A stretch of 60,901 nucleotides of DNA from a virus: positions 1 to 60,901 of the IMG/VR virus record IMGVR_UViG_3300017717_000004. One strand, 5' to 3'. Below are positions 18,898 to 28,959 of this stretch, one piece after another. The notes beneath the pieces were generated by a model, which saw nothing but the letters and a program-made list of their open reading frames with translations, did no database searches and had not been told where the DNA came from. The translations under genes and the position numbers were made by a program. Position 1 is the first letter of the stretch, and each line of letters opens with the position of its first letter.

Positions 18898-21800
18898 ATG
18901 ATTGTGAACGAACAAACAACAACACCAGATATCAATACAGAATCTTCTGATGTTACAACAAATACAGCTGTGGTCGAAAATGATTCTCAGAATCAAACTA
19001 ACCCAACAGACCCGCCTATTGTTGTTGATAAAGTGGTTAATTATTTTAAGTCTAAACTTGATAAGGCAGGTAAAAAATATGATGAAAAACTTCTTTACCA
19101 ATACGCAAAAAGAAGCGACTTAAAAACCTTTATAAGAAAGTGGCATGTTTACAATGGATTTGCAAACCAACTGCCATCTCCATCAGAGGTGGATAGTGTC
19201 TACAACACTTGGATAGACCAAAACGCCATTGAAAAAAAAAATCAAAACCAGACTGCACAACAGGTTCTACAGAGCCAACCAAATGTTCAGTCTACAGATT
19301 CGGACTCACCTTCCACATCTACAGATGGAAGCTCTTCATCGGCGCCAAATACAATAAATCTCAGTGAAGAAGATTTAAATAACGCTAGTAACACCAATAC
19401 AGACGAAATAAATCTATATGATTTTGACTCTTGGAAAAAAGAAATAGAGATAAAAGGTATTGGGGGTTATTTAAGTGAAACAAGATATCTTTCCACGATA
19501 GTAAATCAAATTCCTAAAGAGGTTTTTGAAATGAATGAAAGAGATGCGGAAAGAGAATTAAAAAAACTTCTTACGCCATATCAATACGAGGTTTCTCAAG
19601 CTGTTGGCACATCTAATCAGTTAAAAATAAAAACTCCTGACGGAAGAGAGCAGATTATTGAACTATACCCCAACCTTAAAAAACAAAGATTAAATTATAT
19701 TAATGATGGTGGAGTAGAGGATTTGGTAGATAACAGGTTCAAGCAATTTAAAAACTTTTTACTTGGATATGACGATGATGGAAATGTTGTAGGTAATCCA
19801 AACCTTGTTCAAAACATGGCTGATAGGTTTTCTAACTCTAACAATATAATTATAGATATTTTTCAGGAGACTGAAAGATTTGTAACGCCTGAATTAGTTG
19901 ATTTAGAAAATCTAGCAGGGTCTCTTGGTGTTAGTGTTGACACATTTATGAAAGACGGCCTTATAGACTCAAGAAGTGTAGAGCTTGGCATCATATCTGC
20001 TAAAGCAAGCTTACAACAAGTTTATGATGATGCAATAGCGCAGGAACAAAATATATTCAATATAGCGTCTCAAAATGTAAGGTCAAAATTTAAAAACGTA
20101 TATCGTGCTTCTGGAGAAGCCGTAACTACCGAAATCAAAAAAGAAACAGCTTCTTTATTTGAGTCATACGACCCAGATAACAATATTTTTGCAGTAAAAC
20201 AAGCATATAAATATTTAGATGATATGCTTGTGGCGATAAAAGAAAAAAAAGACATAGCTTCTAAATTTATGGGTTCTGCTTTGGCTTTGTCAGGCACTTA
20301 TAAGGGTTTTGATTTAAATGACAGCGTAGGCATGATGTATGCCGTTAGAGCTGGTTTAGATTTGGGAGATATGCCATCAGATGGTATATTGATAAATGGA
20401 CTTCCTTCTTCTGCAAATAGTTTTCAAAATATAGTTACAGACCCACAAGGACTTCATGATATTATGAAGGGTAAAATAAAAATTGAAGTAGACCCAAATA
20501 GTGATGCTTATGGCGTTTTAGCTCCTTATATTTCAGGAGCTTTAAAACTACAGGATAGAAACGAGGCCTACGACTCTACAGGGGGGCTTAAAGGTACAGC
20601 AGGCCAAGCCTTAGCAAATGCTAATATAGCATATGAGTGGGTAGAAGACTTAGTTCAAGGTGTAGGTATTGGTGTTTTAGATATTGGGGCAAACACTGGT
20701 GTTCTGTTTTCAGATGCACTACAAATGATTGGGTTTGATAAAACAACAGCAGATTCAGTGGTTTTTGGAATGTATGGCCTTCCAACGACCCCAGGACTGA
20801 TATCTCCTCAAGAAGTTTTAATGCTTAAAGAATCGGCGTTGCCTTTATACGATAAGCAAATAAAAGATGCGGATAGTTTTGGTGAAATGTTGGCTTTAGT
20901 GAATCAACCATTTTCTCAATCCATACCCTACTTTGCTGCTTTTGCAGTGAATCCAGCACTTGGGCTTACTGTAACAGGAACAAGTTCTTATGGAGCATCG
21001 AAAACAGAGTTTGATAGATTAAAAATGGCGGCGCAAGATGCATTAGATAGGGGAGCAGAGCTAACAGAAAGCCAAAAGAAAATACTATCGGTTGGAGAAT
21101 GGGAAGCCAGAGGCATAGCTTTTTCAAAAGCAGCACAAGAGACAATAATGACAAGGCTTTTTACATATAGATATTTTAAAAGTATGTCTGGAGCTAAAAA
21201 TTTTAGTGGTGCCAAAAACCTTGAAAACGCAAGAAAATTAGCTGAAAGTTTTGAAAAGGTTGCTGTAAAATCAAGAATGGATGGTTTCAAGAAAATGTTT
21301 GGTGTTGATGGGAAAGCTTTACGAAATGAAATTATAGAAGAAGAAATAATAGCACTAAATAACTACACCATAAATGTAATGTGGGGTCTAGAAGAGTATG
21401 ACCAGAAAAAACTTAACGACCTTATGGTTAATACAGGTTTGATATCTGTTTTTTCTTCTACTGCTATGCAAAAGTTTGCGACTTTTGGCATGAATAAAAA
21501 AATTAGAGGAGTTGTTGATAGTACTATAAAAGGGAACATAAAACTAGACTCTGAAAGACAAGTAGTTGAAAACTACCTTAAAGCTGATGTTGATGTTGCT
21601 GTAATAGAACAAGATGCTGAAAAAAATGGAACACCATTAGAGGGAAATGACTCTTATAATTCAGCTCTTCGGATGAGAAGCAAATATCAGGAAGAGTTGA
21701 TGGATATAGAAAATGCAAAGCAAGAGCTCGTAGACAACATGAGTGAATCTGATAAAGCGGCTTATTTGGAGCTTATTATTAGGCTAGAAGAGTCTCATAA

Positions 21801-24800
21801 AATATTAAACTCTGACAAAACCAATACTGAAAAACAGGTTGCACTCGATAATATACCTAAATTACAAGAGTCATTAAGAAGTATTCTTGCGAGAAACCCT
21901 TCTGAATTAGGTTTTCATTTATTGAACAGTAAAACACAGCAAGAGTATTTTGACAAGGCTATGAATATGATTGTGAACGAGGAAAAAGATAAAGCTGTAC
22001 AAGAGGGTAAGGGGGATGATTTTTCTATTGACCTCAGCTCAACAGACCCTATGGTTATTCAAAGAGCTGCTGAGATGTATAAAAATGAATTAGAGACAGG
22101 TCTTAGAAACAACAGAGAATCCTTTTTACCAGCATCTTCATATAATGTTTTAGACCCAACCAAGTACATGGTTGATGTGACTAGGGAGGAAATGGATAAC
22201 TTCAACATACAAGCAAGTATAGAGTCTTTTAGGTTGAAGCAATATAACGCAAAAACTCTTGACGAAAAAGGTGGGAAAAAGCCAGACAACCAAAGAGAAA
22301 ATTTAGAACAGCCTAAAGTTGAGCTAACAACTGAGGGTATTGAAAGACCTGTTACAAAAGAAGATGTTTTATTGCAGCAAAAAATAGACGAGCAACAAGA
22401 GAAAAAAGACAACCTAAAAGAAGACTCTGGTAAAAAACAAACTCTAGGCGAATATAAAACAGAATCAATAGACGACATTGTAAATATTATTGAATCGTTT
22501 GCTATAAATGAAGACTTCATGGCTTCTTTGCCTGAATACCAGCAAAAACATATTGTTAAGTTTTTTAGTGATATTGAACTAGGAAAAGACCCACAATTAG
22601 GTCATGTTAGGTCTATACTAGACTCTCATAGAATTGCTACAGACATATCTGGTAGGTCAGCAGATAAAATAGAAATATTTCAAGCACTAGGGTTTAAAAA
22701 AGACGAAATTGCAAACCTTACAGTAGAGCAAATGTACGCAAAGCTTAATTCTTTGTCTCAAAAATTTGTTACAGCAGGTTTTAATGTGGGAAGCTTTAAG
22801 ACTGGATTTGGTACAGGAGATATAATTCTAAAAACATTGTTTAGAGATAAATATGTTGGAAGTAAATTTTATGACTTATTTAGAAGGGTTAGTAGAAAAG
22901 TTGACGAAAGCAGACAAACAACAAACTTACAATACAAAGAGGCTTTAAGTTTATATGAAAAATTAGTTATAAAACAAAACTCAGAAACAGGAGGCAATAA
23001 GTCTGTAAACCCAAATGATTTAGAAAACTCCTATACTCTTTACATGTTGGCAGGCGGATTTAGGAAGTCTGGCAAAACAAATGAAAAAGGAGTTGATTTA
23101 GAGTTTAGTAGATTTAAAAGCCTTTTATCACAAGAGTTGAGGTTAAGAAAACAAGAGTTTGATTCATCTTCTGGCACAAATAAAGCAAAGTATAAAAAAG
23201 AATATGAAATGTTTAAAAGGGTTTATGATGCTCTTGGATATGAAACAGCAAATAGCTATAGTGAATTAAATGCATCTGAAGCCGATATAAATTTTATTAA
23301 GCGGGTTTCTCTTCTCCAGCCTGGAGATTTAGCCTTGCGAAGAATAACTGATTTCGGAGGCAAACTAGATAACCAAGACAGAGGAACTAGTGTTCCTTTT
23401 GTAGATGGAAGTTATATTCCGATTCCTTTGTTTAAAGGATTTGATTCATCTGGCTCAAGAACGTCGTCTAAAGACGGTGGAGAAGGTTCAAACATAAATG
23501 ACGCTTCAAACCTAATGTCCATAGAGTTTGTAGAAAACCTTTCAGAAGACCTTAGACTAAACCCAGGTATGTTTGCAAAAAATGTTTTTGACAAAATGAA
23601 TGGGGCTTTAACTGACATAAATGCAAGACAGGATGTTGTTACTTTAAAATACCTAATGGACAATCCTAGATTTCAAGAATTGTTTAGCAGTAAAAAAGAA
23701 TATGATGTTTTAGCAGCTTATTTTAAAGGAAGAGAAAAGATTTTTAATAATATTGTGGCACAAGGCAACAATAATGTAGTTGAAGTATCATCTGGCGCTA
23801 AGTATATAATTCCTAAAGTTATAAGAGCGGCTTACAGCACATGGGCGGCAAGAGCACTCGCAAGGTTAGACCAAAGACCATCTCAGTTTTATAGTGCTAT
23901 TAGTGGTACTGCTCCCTACTTAAAATCTAAGTTTGCTAAAAACCATTTAAATAGTGGAACATTTAAGTTTACAGGAGGTCTTTCTACTTTAACAAACGGG
24001 ACAAAGGCTAGAACTATTGTTGGTAAGTATATGCAAAATAGCATGTTTGGAAGGGGTGATTTATCAAATATATACTCAAAATCAAGAACAGGACTTCGTA
24101 ATGCTATTCAAGCAGAATTCCTACTTGACGAAAATCAACAAATACCAACAAGCTATTACTTAAACTTTTTAAACATAAAAGACAAAGATGGCGCCATAAT
24201 AAAAGAAGTAGGAGCTGTATCTACTTTGAACAACTTTATAGATTATATTTCTAAAGGAAGTGAGCTTTCTCTAGATATATTTTTAGCAAGTGCAGATAGA
24301 GCTGCAGCTAATGTAGCTTTTGAGTCTCATTACATAGACGCAAGAGTGAAGCAAGGGGAAAATCTTGAGAATGTTGACATGACGGCGTGGTGGAAAAAAG
24401 AAAATGAAAACCCAAATACTGATGCAATAAACGAAGCTGATGCTTTAGTTGCTCAAACCATGAGACAAACAGGTAAGTTTTCTGAAGCAGATATATATAA
24501 TAACGGAGAGACAGGTCAAAACATATTAAGAGCATTTATACCTTTTCAAAGGTTTATTACAAACGCAAGAGCAAATTTTGCTAATCAAGTAGCTATATTA
24601 AATGACCCAACCATTCCACCAAGTCAAAAATCAGAAGCTAAATCAGCTATACAAGGAATAATTCAGGAAATTATGACTTTTAAAAGTGTAAAGCTTGGTA
24701 GCGCTTTAGTTACCATGAAGGGCTTTGCTGCTGGTATATTAGGATTTGGTTTGTCTGATGATGATATTAGGAGACGTGGGGGTGTTACTCAACTTATTGG

Positions 24801-25647
24801 GGCGGATATGCTTCCTGTTGAGGATAGGCCTGGCTTATTAGAATCAGGTCCAAATGAATACTCTGATTTATTTGGAGATTTACCTCCAGGACAAAAAGAA
24901 ACACTTGAGGCTGACTTTATATCCAAGATGGCTAGTAGAGAGTATGCTTCTATTGAAGGGTTTTCTTATTACATAGGAGAATATGCTAGAGAGTATGAAA
25001 ACAAATTTAAGGTTGGTAATACTTATAGTGTTTTGTCTGCAGCTATTGGTGATGTATTGTTGACAACAAAACCATTCGCACTTCCAAGTGCTGGAGAAAG
25101 TGCTCTTTTAGTTAAGCTAAATGAAATGATGGGTAATGAATTTTTCAATGACTTTGTAAGTAAAGATATTGAAAACGCAAAAACTAAAGGCGGCAGAAGA
25201 GAGTTGATACTTGAAAACTTTTCAGGAGTGTATGGTATAGGTGAAGAACAATATAATAAGGTTGTAGAGGCTTTAGATTTGTATTTTGAAAATGAAGTAA
25301 ACATCTATACAGGGGAATACGGAAATAGAACACAATATGTAGGAGGTGGAAATAATGAAGCTAGAACAAAACAATTAAGAAGCAGTATAGGGTTTTTAGT
25401 TAGCCTTAGAACTCTTGGAGAAAACTTCTTACCAGGCGTTCCTAAAGGCGATTTAATTAAAATAGGTAACTACCTACAGAGAGCTATAGAGAATGAGTTT
25501 AAGACAACTAAAAAAGACCCACTGATGCCTACAATAGATAGAGGTTCGGATTCTGGATTAATAAATGATGCCTATCAGCTACTTAAAGGTCCAAGACAAA
25601 ATAACGAGGAAGAGATAAAAAAATACTTAAAGCAATTTCAAAGGTAA
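18898..25647 (+). CDS. Giant internal virion protein (2249 aa)
   Basis: The largest gene in the genome. Order of features: a Thr/Asn/Ser-rich N-terminus; long helical regions; a hydrophobic section around residues 580-700 (GVGIGVLDIGANTGVLFSDA; IPYFAAFAVNPALGLTV); an acidic coiled-coil-like region near 900-1200; and a C-terminal region (YSTWAARALARLDQRPSQF; SADRAAANVAFESHYIDARV; RAFIPFQRFITNARANFANQ) resembling the large polyvalent or internal virion proteins of podoviruses. No RNA-polymerase metal motif of the DxDxD type was recognised. Likely ejected into the host with the DNA. Its start codon lies inside one copy of the TGATTGTGAAC repeat and residues near 1024 repeat the same MIVNE peptide. 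The end overlaps the convergent gene by 10 bp. Confidence 0.75.
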   Translation: MIVNEQTTTPDINTESSDVTTNTAVVENDSQNQTNPTDPPIVVDKVVNYFKSKLDKAGKKYDEKLLYQYAKRSDLKTFIRKWHVYNGFANQLPSPSEVDSVYNTWIDQNAIEKKNQNQTAQQVLQSQPNVQSTDSDSPSTSTDGSSSSAPNTINLSEEDLNNASNTNTDEINLYDFDSWKKEIEIKGIGGYLSETRYLSTIVNQIPKEVFEMNERDAERELKKLLTPYQYEVSQAVGTSNQLKIKTPDGREQIIELYPNLKKQRLNYINDGGVEDLVDNRFKQFKNFLLGYDDDGNVVGNPNLVQNMADRFSNSNNIIIDIFQETERFVTPELVDLENLAGSLGVSVDTFMKDGLIDSRSVELGIISAKASLQQVYDDAIAQEQNIFNIASQNVRSKFKNVYRASGEAVTTEIKKETASLFESYDPDNNIFAVKQAYKYLDDMLVAIKEKKDIASKFMGSALALSGTYKGFDLNDSVGMMYAVRAGLDLGDMPSDGILINGLPSSANSFQNIVTDPQGLHDIMKGKIKIEVDPNSDAYGVLAPYISGALKLQDRNEAYDSTGGLKGTAGQALANANIAYEWVEDLVQGVGIGVLDIGANTGVLFSDALQMIGFDKTTADSVVFGMYGLPTTPGLISPQEVLMLKESALPLYDKQIKDADSFGEMLALVNQPFSQSIPYFAAFAVNPALGLTVTGTSSYGASKTEFDRLKMAAQDALDRGAELTESQKKILSVGEWEARGIAFSKAAQETIMTRLFTYRYFKSMSGAKNFSGAKNLENARKLAESFEKVAVKSRMDGFKKMFGVDGKALRNEIIEEEIIALNNYTINVMWGLEEYDQKKLNDLMVNTGLISVFSSTAMQKFATFGMNKKIRGVVDSTIKGNIKLDSERQVVENYLKADVDVAVIEQDAEKNGTPLEGNDSYNSALRMRSKYQEELMDIENAKQELVDNMSESDKAAYLELIIRLEESHKILNSDKTNTEKQVALDNIPKLQESLRSILARNPSELGFHLLNSKTQQEYFDKAMNMIVNEEKDKAVQEGKGDDFSIDLSSTDPMVIQRAAEMYKNELETGLRNNRESFLPASSYNVLDPTKYMVDVTREEMDNFNIQASIESFRLKQYNAKTLDEKGGKKPDNQRENLEQPKVELTTEGIERPVTKEDVLLQQKIDEQQEKKDNLKEDSGKKQTLGEYKTESIDDIVNIIESFAINEDFMASLPEYQQKHIVKFFSDIELGKDPQLGHVRSILDSHRIATDISGRSADKIEIFQALGFKKDEIANLTVEQMYAKLNSLSQKFVTAGFNVGSFKTGFGTGDIILKTLFRDKYVGSKFYDLFRRVSRKVDESRQTTNLQYKEALSLYEKLVIKQNSETGGNKSVNPNDLENSYTLYMLAGGFRKSGKTNEKGVDLEFSRFKSLLSQELRLRKQEFDSSSGTNKAKYKKEYEMFKRVYDALGYETANSYSELNASEADINFIKRVSLLQPGDLALRRITDFGGKLDNQDRGTSVPFVDGSYIPIPLFKGFDSSGSRTSSKDGGEGSNINDASNLMSIEFVENLSEDLRLNPGMFAKNVFDKMNGALTDINARQDVVTLKYLMDNPRFQELFSSKKEYDVLAAYFKGREKIFNNIVAQGNNNVVEVSSGAKYIIPKVIRAAYSTWAARALARLDQRPSQFYSAISGTAPYLKSKFAKNHLNSGTFKFTGGLSTLTNGTKARTIVGKYMQNSMFGRGDLSNIYSKSRTGLRNAIQAEFLLDENQQIPTSYYLNFLNIKDKDGAIIKEVGAVSTLNNFIDYISKGSELSLDIFLASADRAAANVAFESHYIDARVKQGENLENVDMTAWWKKENENPNTDAINEADALVAQTMRQTGKFSEADIYNNGETGQNILRAFIPFQRFITNARANFANQVAILNDPTIPPSQKSEAKSAIQGIIQEIMTFKSVKLGSALVTMKGFAAGILGFGLSDDDIRRRGGVTQLIGADMLPVEDRPGLLESGPNEYSDLFGDLPPGQKETLEADFISKMASREYASIEGFSYYIGEYAREYENKFKVGNTYSVLSAAIGDVLLTTKPFALPSAGESALLVKLNEMMGNEFFNDFVSKDIENAKTKGGRRELILENFSGVYGIGEEQYNKVVEALDLYFENEVNIYTGEYGNRTQYVGGGNNEARTKQLRSSIGFLVSLRTLGENFLPGVPKGDLIKIGNYLQRAIENEFKTTKKDPLMPTIDRGSDSGLINDAYQLLKGPRQNNEEEIKKYLKQFQR
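18899..18909 (+). repeat. TGATTGTGAAC motif copy at a start codon
   Basis: Overlaps the ATG of the 2249-residue protein gene, so the motif encodes the initial MIVNE. A second copy in the same gene at 21968 encodes the same MIVNE peptide internally. Confidence 0.9.
21968..21978 (+). repeat. TGATTGTGAAC motif copy
   Basis: Internal to the giant ejection protein gene, coding for MIVNE in the sense direction. Confidence 0.9.
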
Positions 25648-26093
25648 TATTTATCCTTTATTATATTAATAACTTCTTGACAGTCCTTTTGATTTCTTGG
25701 TACAAATAAATCAGTACACCATCCTTTTAGATTTATATACCTTTTAAACAACTTCCAAACCAAAGGAAATCTTTCATTTGGATTGCCTTTGCATTCTATT
25801 ATATATCTTGGGGGTACTTGAGTGTCAACAAAGTCTGGAGTGTATGTTATTGGTAGTATTTTTTTATTTCCCCTATCATGAAGATATTTTTTTGTTGGGG
25901 TTTTTTCGTAAGAAGAATGGTCTGAGAAAAATGAATCAATGATTGTGAACTTTTCAGATTCGTAACCAGCTTTAATTTTATTAGCTTTTAGAAGCAGATA
26001 CATATGAGATTCTAGTTTCGACTGAAACTGTATGCCGTCTATTTTTGTTTTTTTAGAGCGAGTTATTTGTCTTCCTTTTTTATATCTTCTCAT
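25638..26093 (-). CDS. PD-(D/E)XK endonuclease, DUF1064-like
   Basis: 151 residues. The central ITYTPDFV and the RYIIECKG strand supply the Asp and the E-x-K of a PD-(D/E)XK nuclease core, arranged as in phage DUF1064 nucleases. The upstream FQSKLESHMYLLL segment gives the conserved first helix with Glu. It is the last gene of the leftward replication arm and probably acts on branched or damaged phage DNA (recombination, junction resolution or host DNA breakdown). The exact substrate is not visible. Confidence 0.75.
   Translation of the reverse strand: MRRYKKGRQITRSKKTKIDGIQFQSKLESHMYLLLKANKIKAGYESEKFTIIDSFFSDHSSYEKTPTKKYLHDRGNKKILPITYTPDFVDTQVPPRYIIECKGNPNERFPLVWKLFKRYINLKGWCTDLFVPRNQKDCQEVINIIKDKYYL
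25940..25950 (+). repeat. TGATTGTGAAC motif copy, antisense to its gene
   Basis: Inside the leftward nuclease gene, so the motif is on the non-coding strand (the gene reads FTII here). This shows the orientation follows the genome, not transcription. Confidence 0.9.
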
Positions 26094-26095
26094 TT

Positions 26096-26542
26096 TTATT
26101 CATCTACATCCTCAAGATACATATAATTATCAATATGCATATCATCTAAGTTTTTTATAGCTTGGATAATGTTTTCTGCATATACAACCGTATCAAGATA
26201 CTTTTTAGTTTTGCCATTATCTAAAGAAACAGGAATATATTTTTTTAAATCATTTATTCCATTCCAATACAAAACCTCATTTAAAGCTTGTTCTATTTTA
26301 CTTTTATTTCTTAAATATTCCACAGCCATTTTGTTTGTTATAAAAAATTCTTTTGAAACAAGATAAACATATTCGTCTTTTACACTTACAACCTCAAGAT
26401 TTCCATTCTCATAAACTGATATATATATAAACGAATCATCTAAATATATCTTCAAATCTATGTTAATTAAAGAGTCTCTTACGAAAATCAACTCTGCTTC
26501 ACTAAGGTCTTTGTTTACGAATATTTTTTTTCTAAAGTCCAT
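26096..26542 (-). CDS. Hypothetical protein
   Basis: 148 residues from the ATG at 26542; an in-frame ATG 30 nt further upstream is possible but would run toward the terminator hairpin. Mixed alpha/beta with several acidic segments and an acidic C-terminus (YLEDVDE). Lies 2 nt upstream of the nuclease gene and just downstream of a leftward terminator, so the two may have their own expression level. Function unknown. Confidence 0.65.
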   Translation of the reverse strand: MDFRKKIFVNKDLSEAELIFVRDSLINIDLKIYLDDSFIYISVYENGNLEVVSVKDEYVYLVSKEFFITNKMAVEYLRNKSKIEQALNEVLYWNGINDLKKYIPVSLDNGKTKKYLDTVVYAENIIQAIKNLDDMHIDNYMYLEDVDE

Positions 26543-26556
26543 AAACAAATTTAATG

Positions 26557-26592
26557 AAAAAACCCTAAGCAATTTTGGCAGAGCTTAGGGTT
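26557..26592 (-). terminator. Leftward intrinsic terminator
   Basis: AACCCTAAGC (26561-26570) and GCTTAGGGTT (26583-26592) are perfectly complementary over 10 bp around a 12-nt loop. On the minus strand the stem is followed by a run of T residues (six A on the + strand), so it should stop or reduce leftward transcription before the last two genes. Confidence 0.88.
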
Positions 26593-26688
26593 CTTATGAA
26601 TGAAAACAATGTAACAAAGAATAAAACCAAAGACTTATGGTTAGTTAGGGTGTCAAAAGTAATCTTTGTTCATACCAAATATATGAAA

Positions 26689-26868
26689 TTATTCATAAGG
26701 ACTATCACCCCAGCCGAACTCATAGTTAATAGTTACTAACAGAAAGTGCATCTTTACAGTATTGTAAGGCTCTTCTTCTGTTGCTTCGAATGTTTCAAAG
26801 CCAACTATCATTCCTTGATGAGGCCACCTAAATGTCATAGATAACATGTACCAGTTTTTTTCTTCCAT
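26689..26868 (-). CDS. Small hypothetical protein (59 aa)
   Basis: Frame from ATG at 26868 to TAA at 26689, with sequence like MEEKNWYMLSMTFRWPHQGM and ending FGWGDSPYE. It directly follows the metallophosphoesterase gene (1-nt gap) and has aromatic-rich, protein-like composition, so I take it as real. Upstream (right) are the other leftward genes; downstream is a terminator. Function unknown. Confidence 0.7.
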   Translation of the reverse strand: MEEKNWYMLSMTFRWPHQGMIVGFETFEATEEEPYNTVKMHFLLVTINYEFGWGDSPYE

Positions 26869-26869
26869 T

Positions 26870-27967
26870 TTAAAAAATATGTGTTAATCTAGCTACCTGC
26901 CCAAACTTTGGGTGGTGTAAAAATCCTTCTACAGCTTTAGGGTTATGTTGGTATCCATTTCTATGATGCCAAGAATCTGTCCCACTTGGACTTCTTAGGC
27001 TTTCCACAGTAACCCCTGCGTAATCTTTTGCGTTTTTGTGATGGACATGGTGCGTGTACACATACCTATGCTTACACTTGCTCCAAAATTTATTAGCCTC
27101 GACAGCCATAAGTAGAGGTAGGTCTGGAATTTTAGCCCCATCTCCATGTGTTGTCCCTATAAGGTTTTGCCCATAACTATAATATTTTCTATGCTTGATA
27201 CTTACATCAAACGATACATTCTCACAATTTCTAAACCAAGAGGATATGACATCTGCTAAAAAGAATCCGTTTGTGTAATCGTGATTAGAAGGATTGTATG
27301 TTACATGAACATCTGCCACAGATAGCAGGCTTTCTATTACATCAACATAAAGCTTTTTAGCGTTTAAAAAGTTCTCATACCACATTCCATCGGTGTCTTG
27401 TGGTGTACCACTTGTAGTGGTTCTTCTCGGTGTATCTATATGTAATATGTCGTTCCCGATAATTAATAATATTTTTTCTATATTAAATCCTGATGATTTA
27501 CTAAGTATTCCTTTTATACCTTGTTTAACTCTTTTAACTGCTATTTGTTGATTATAATCTTCTCCTGTCTCAAAGCTTGTAGCCAACTTCCCAATATGAA
27601 CATCTGCTGGGTCTAAAACAAGCAGGTGTGGATTAGTTTGTTTATCTCTTTTGATTGGAGCGTATGATGGAGAGTGTTTATCCATCTCACTAATAATCCT
27701 TTTTGAAATATCATTATATGATATAACATTGGGTCTGACTTTTACAGAATATTCTTTTGTTTTATCCCAATATTCTTTGACCGAAGAAAAATCTATACCC
27801 CTCTGCCTACAATACTCATAAACCCCACTATGCCTTATCTTGTTTAGCTCTAATTGTTGTTCTTGGTCAAGATAAACTCTGAACTTTACTCTTCCTGGTT
27901 GAGGTTTTTTTGGTCTTATGCCAAGTGCCTTGGCTTCATCATCTGATAAATAACATCTCTTCTTCAT
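26870..27967 (-). CDS. Calcineurin-like metallophosphoesterase
   Basis: 365 residues. The metal-binding motifs occur in family order: DPADVHIG (D-x-H), IGNDILHID (G-N-D), NPSNHDY (the N-H-D motif), THGDG (H-G-D) and YTHHVHHK (H-x-H). The N-terminal ~90 residues form a separate helical, basic region that could bind DNA. Related phage enzymes are often annotated as SbcD-like or DNA-associated phosphoesterases. In this replication cluster a nuclease or phosphodiesterase role on nucleic acid is likely, but the substrate is inferred. Confidence 0.82.
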   Translation of the reverse strand: MKKRCYLSDDEAKALGIRPKKPQPGRVKFRVYLDQEQQLELNKIRHSGVYEYCRQRGIDFSSVKEYWDKTKEYSVKVRPNVISYNDISKRIISEMDKHSPSYAPIKRDKQTNPHLLVLDPADVHIGKLATSFETGEDYNQQIAVKRVKQGIKGILSKSSGFNIEKILLIIGNDILHIDTPRRTTTSGTPQDTDGMWYENFLNAKKLYVDVIESLLSVADVHVTYNPSNHDYTNGFFLADVISSWFRNCENVSFDVSIKHRKYYSYGQNLIGTTHGDGAKIPDLPLLMAVEANKFWSKCKHRYVYTHHVHHKNAKDYAGVTVESLRSPSGTDSWHHRNGYQHNPKAVEGFLHHPKFGQVARLTHIF

Positions 27968-28134
27968 GGCTCCATTGATTTTTTCATTTGCCGTAGGTCA
28001 TATATCAAGGAGTTTATGGTGTTTTTTCCATCTTCAAACTCTCCGTCAAAAACATGTTCATAAGCGTCGTTTAGTTTGTCGTGCATACGATTAAATGTTT
28101 TTTCAAGATAAGCTTGCCTAGATGATAGTGCCAT
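27964..28134 (-). CDS. Small hypothetical protein (56 aa)
   Basis: ATG at 28134 to TGA at 27964, overlapping the next gene as ATGA. The product is helical and charged (MALSSRQAYLEKTFNRMHDK at the N-terminus, ending KKSMEP). The translational overlap and the 2-nt gap to the upstream gene fit the operon style. Function unknown. Confidence 0.72.
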   Translation of the reverse strand: MALSSRQAYLEKTFNRMHDKLNDAYEHVFDGEFEDGKNTINSLIYDLRQMKKSMEP

Positions 28135-28136
28135 TT

Positions 28137-28373
28137 TTATTCTTTATCCATATGCCATAAAAGCTTTTCTCCGTCAGATTTATCAATCTGCTTTATTGCT
28201 CTGTAAAGAGCTCTTGATTTCTTTTTGGCTTCGTTTCTTTCGTTTTTACTAGAGTTTGAGCCAAGATTAGTGTAAAGACTGCAATCATATTCAAGTATTG
28301 CGTCTATCTTTTTTTTGTCACTCCAAGTCTTATAGCCAAGGATTTTTTCTGTAAATTTTGTTACATCTTCCAT
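28137..28373 (-). CDS. Small hypothetical protein (78 aa)
   Basis: Highly charged, mostly helical, rich in Lys, Asp and Ser, with no Cys motif. Lies 1 nt after the MazG-like gene in the leftward operon. No family recognised. Confidence 0.7.
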   Translation of the reverse strand: MEDVTKFTEKILGYKTWSDKKKIDAILEYDCSLYTNLGSNSSKNERNEAKKKSRALYRAIKQIDKSDGEKLLWHMDKE

Positions 28374-28374
28374 T

Positions 28375-28920
28375 TCATAAAAATTGTTTTAGGTTTGGTT
28401 TAAAATACTCAGACCCTTTCATCACCTTACCATCATTCCTTCTCAAAACTTTTCCATTTTCAAGCTTACTCATGTTTGATTTATGAACCTCTTCGAACAT
28501 TTCAAAAATAACATCTGACAATCCATGCGCTATCACAAAACCATAAAGCACATACATCATATCGACTATAGCATCTGAAACCTCAACTAAGTCCATGTTA
28601 AAAGAGGCTTTTTTATATTCATTTAATTCTTCCAATAATAAATTGTATCTTAAATCAGATTCTTCTTTTGATATTAAGACAGGGTTTTTTGAAGTCAATA
28701 AAGAAAATGTTTTATTGAATTGCTTTACCATATCTAATTTTTGGTCTTTGACCGAAAGATGCTTTTCAATATAAAGAGTTGCATCCATTAACTCTTCTTG
28801 AAGATGCTGAAGAAAGTTATCAGTTGAGTTTTCATCAAGAGTAGTGTTGTATTTTTCTATACCCCTTATACTCCTGTCTGTGTACTTGTTTTTTACTGAT
28901 TCTACTATTGAGTCAAACAT
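28375..28920 (-). CDS. MazG-like nucleotide pyrophosphohydrolase
   Basis: 181 residues with two helical parts. Residues ~15-55 contain LQEELMDATLYIEKHL, the E-E-x-x-D-A pattern seen in phage dNTP pyrophosphohydrolase-like domains. Residues ~90-175 contain LLLEELNEYKKA, then VSDAIVDMMYVLYG (E-x-x-E plus D-x-x-D) and an EEVHKSNMSKL segment typical of phosphoribosyl-ATP pyrophosphohydrolase-like proteins. Such all-alpha NTP pyrophosphatases hydrolyse unwanted (d)NTPs and tune nucleotide pools or host alarmone levels. Cytoplasmic. The substrate cannot be read from sequence. Confidence 0.8.
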   Translation of the reverse strand: MFDSIVESVKNKYTDRSIRGIEKYNTTLDENSTDNFLQHLQEELMDATLYIEKHLSVKDQKLDMVKQFNKTFSLLTSKNPVLISKEESDLRYNLLLEELNEYKKASFNMDLVEVSDAIVDMMYVLYGFVIAHGLSDVIFEMFEEVHKSNMSKLENGKVLRRNDGKVMKGSEYFKPNLKQFL

Positions 28921-28959
28921 TTCCTAAACTTTATTTTTAGGAAATATACTAATAATATT

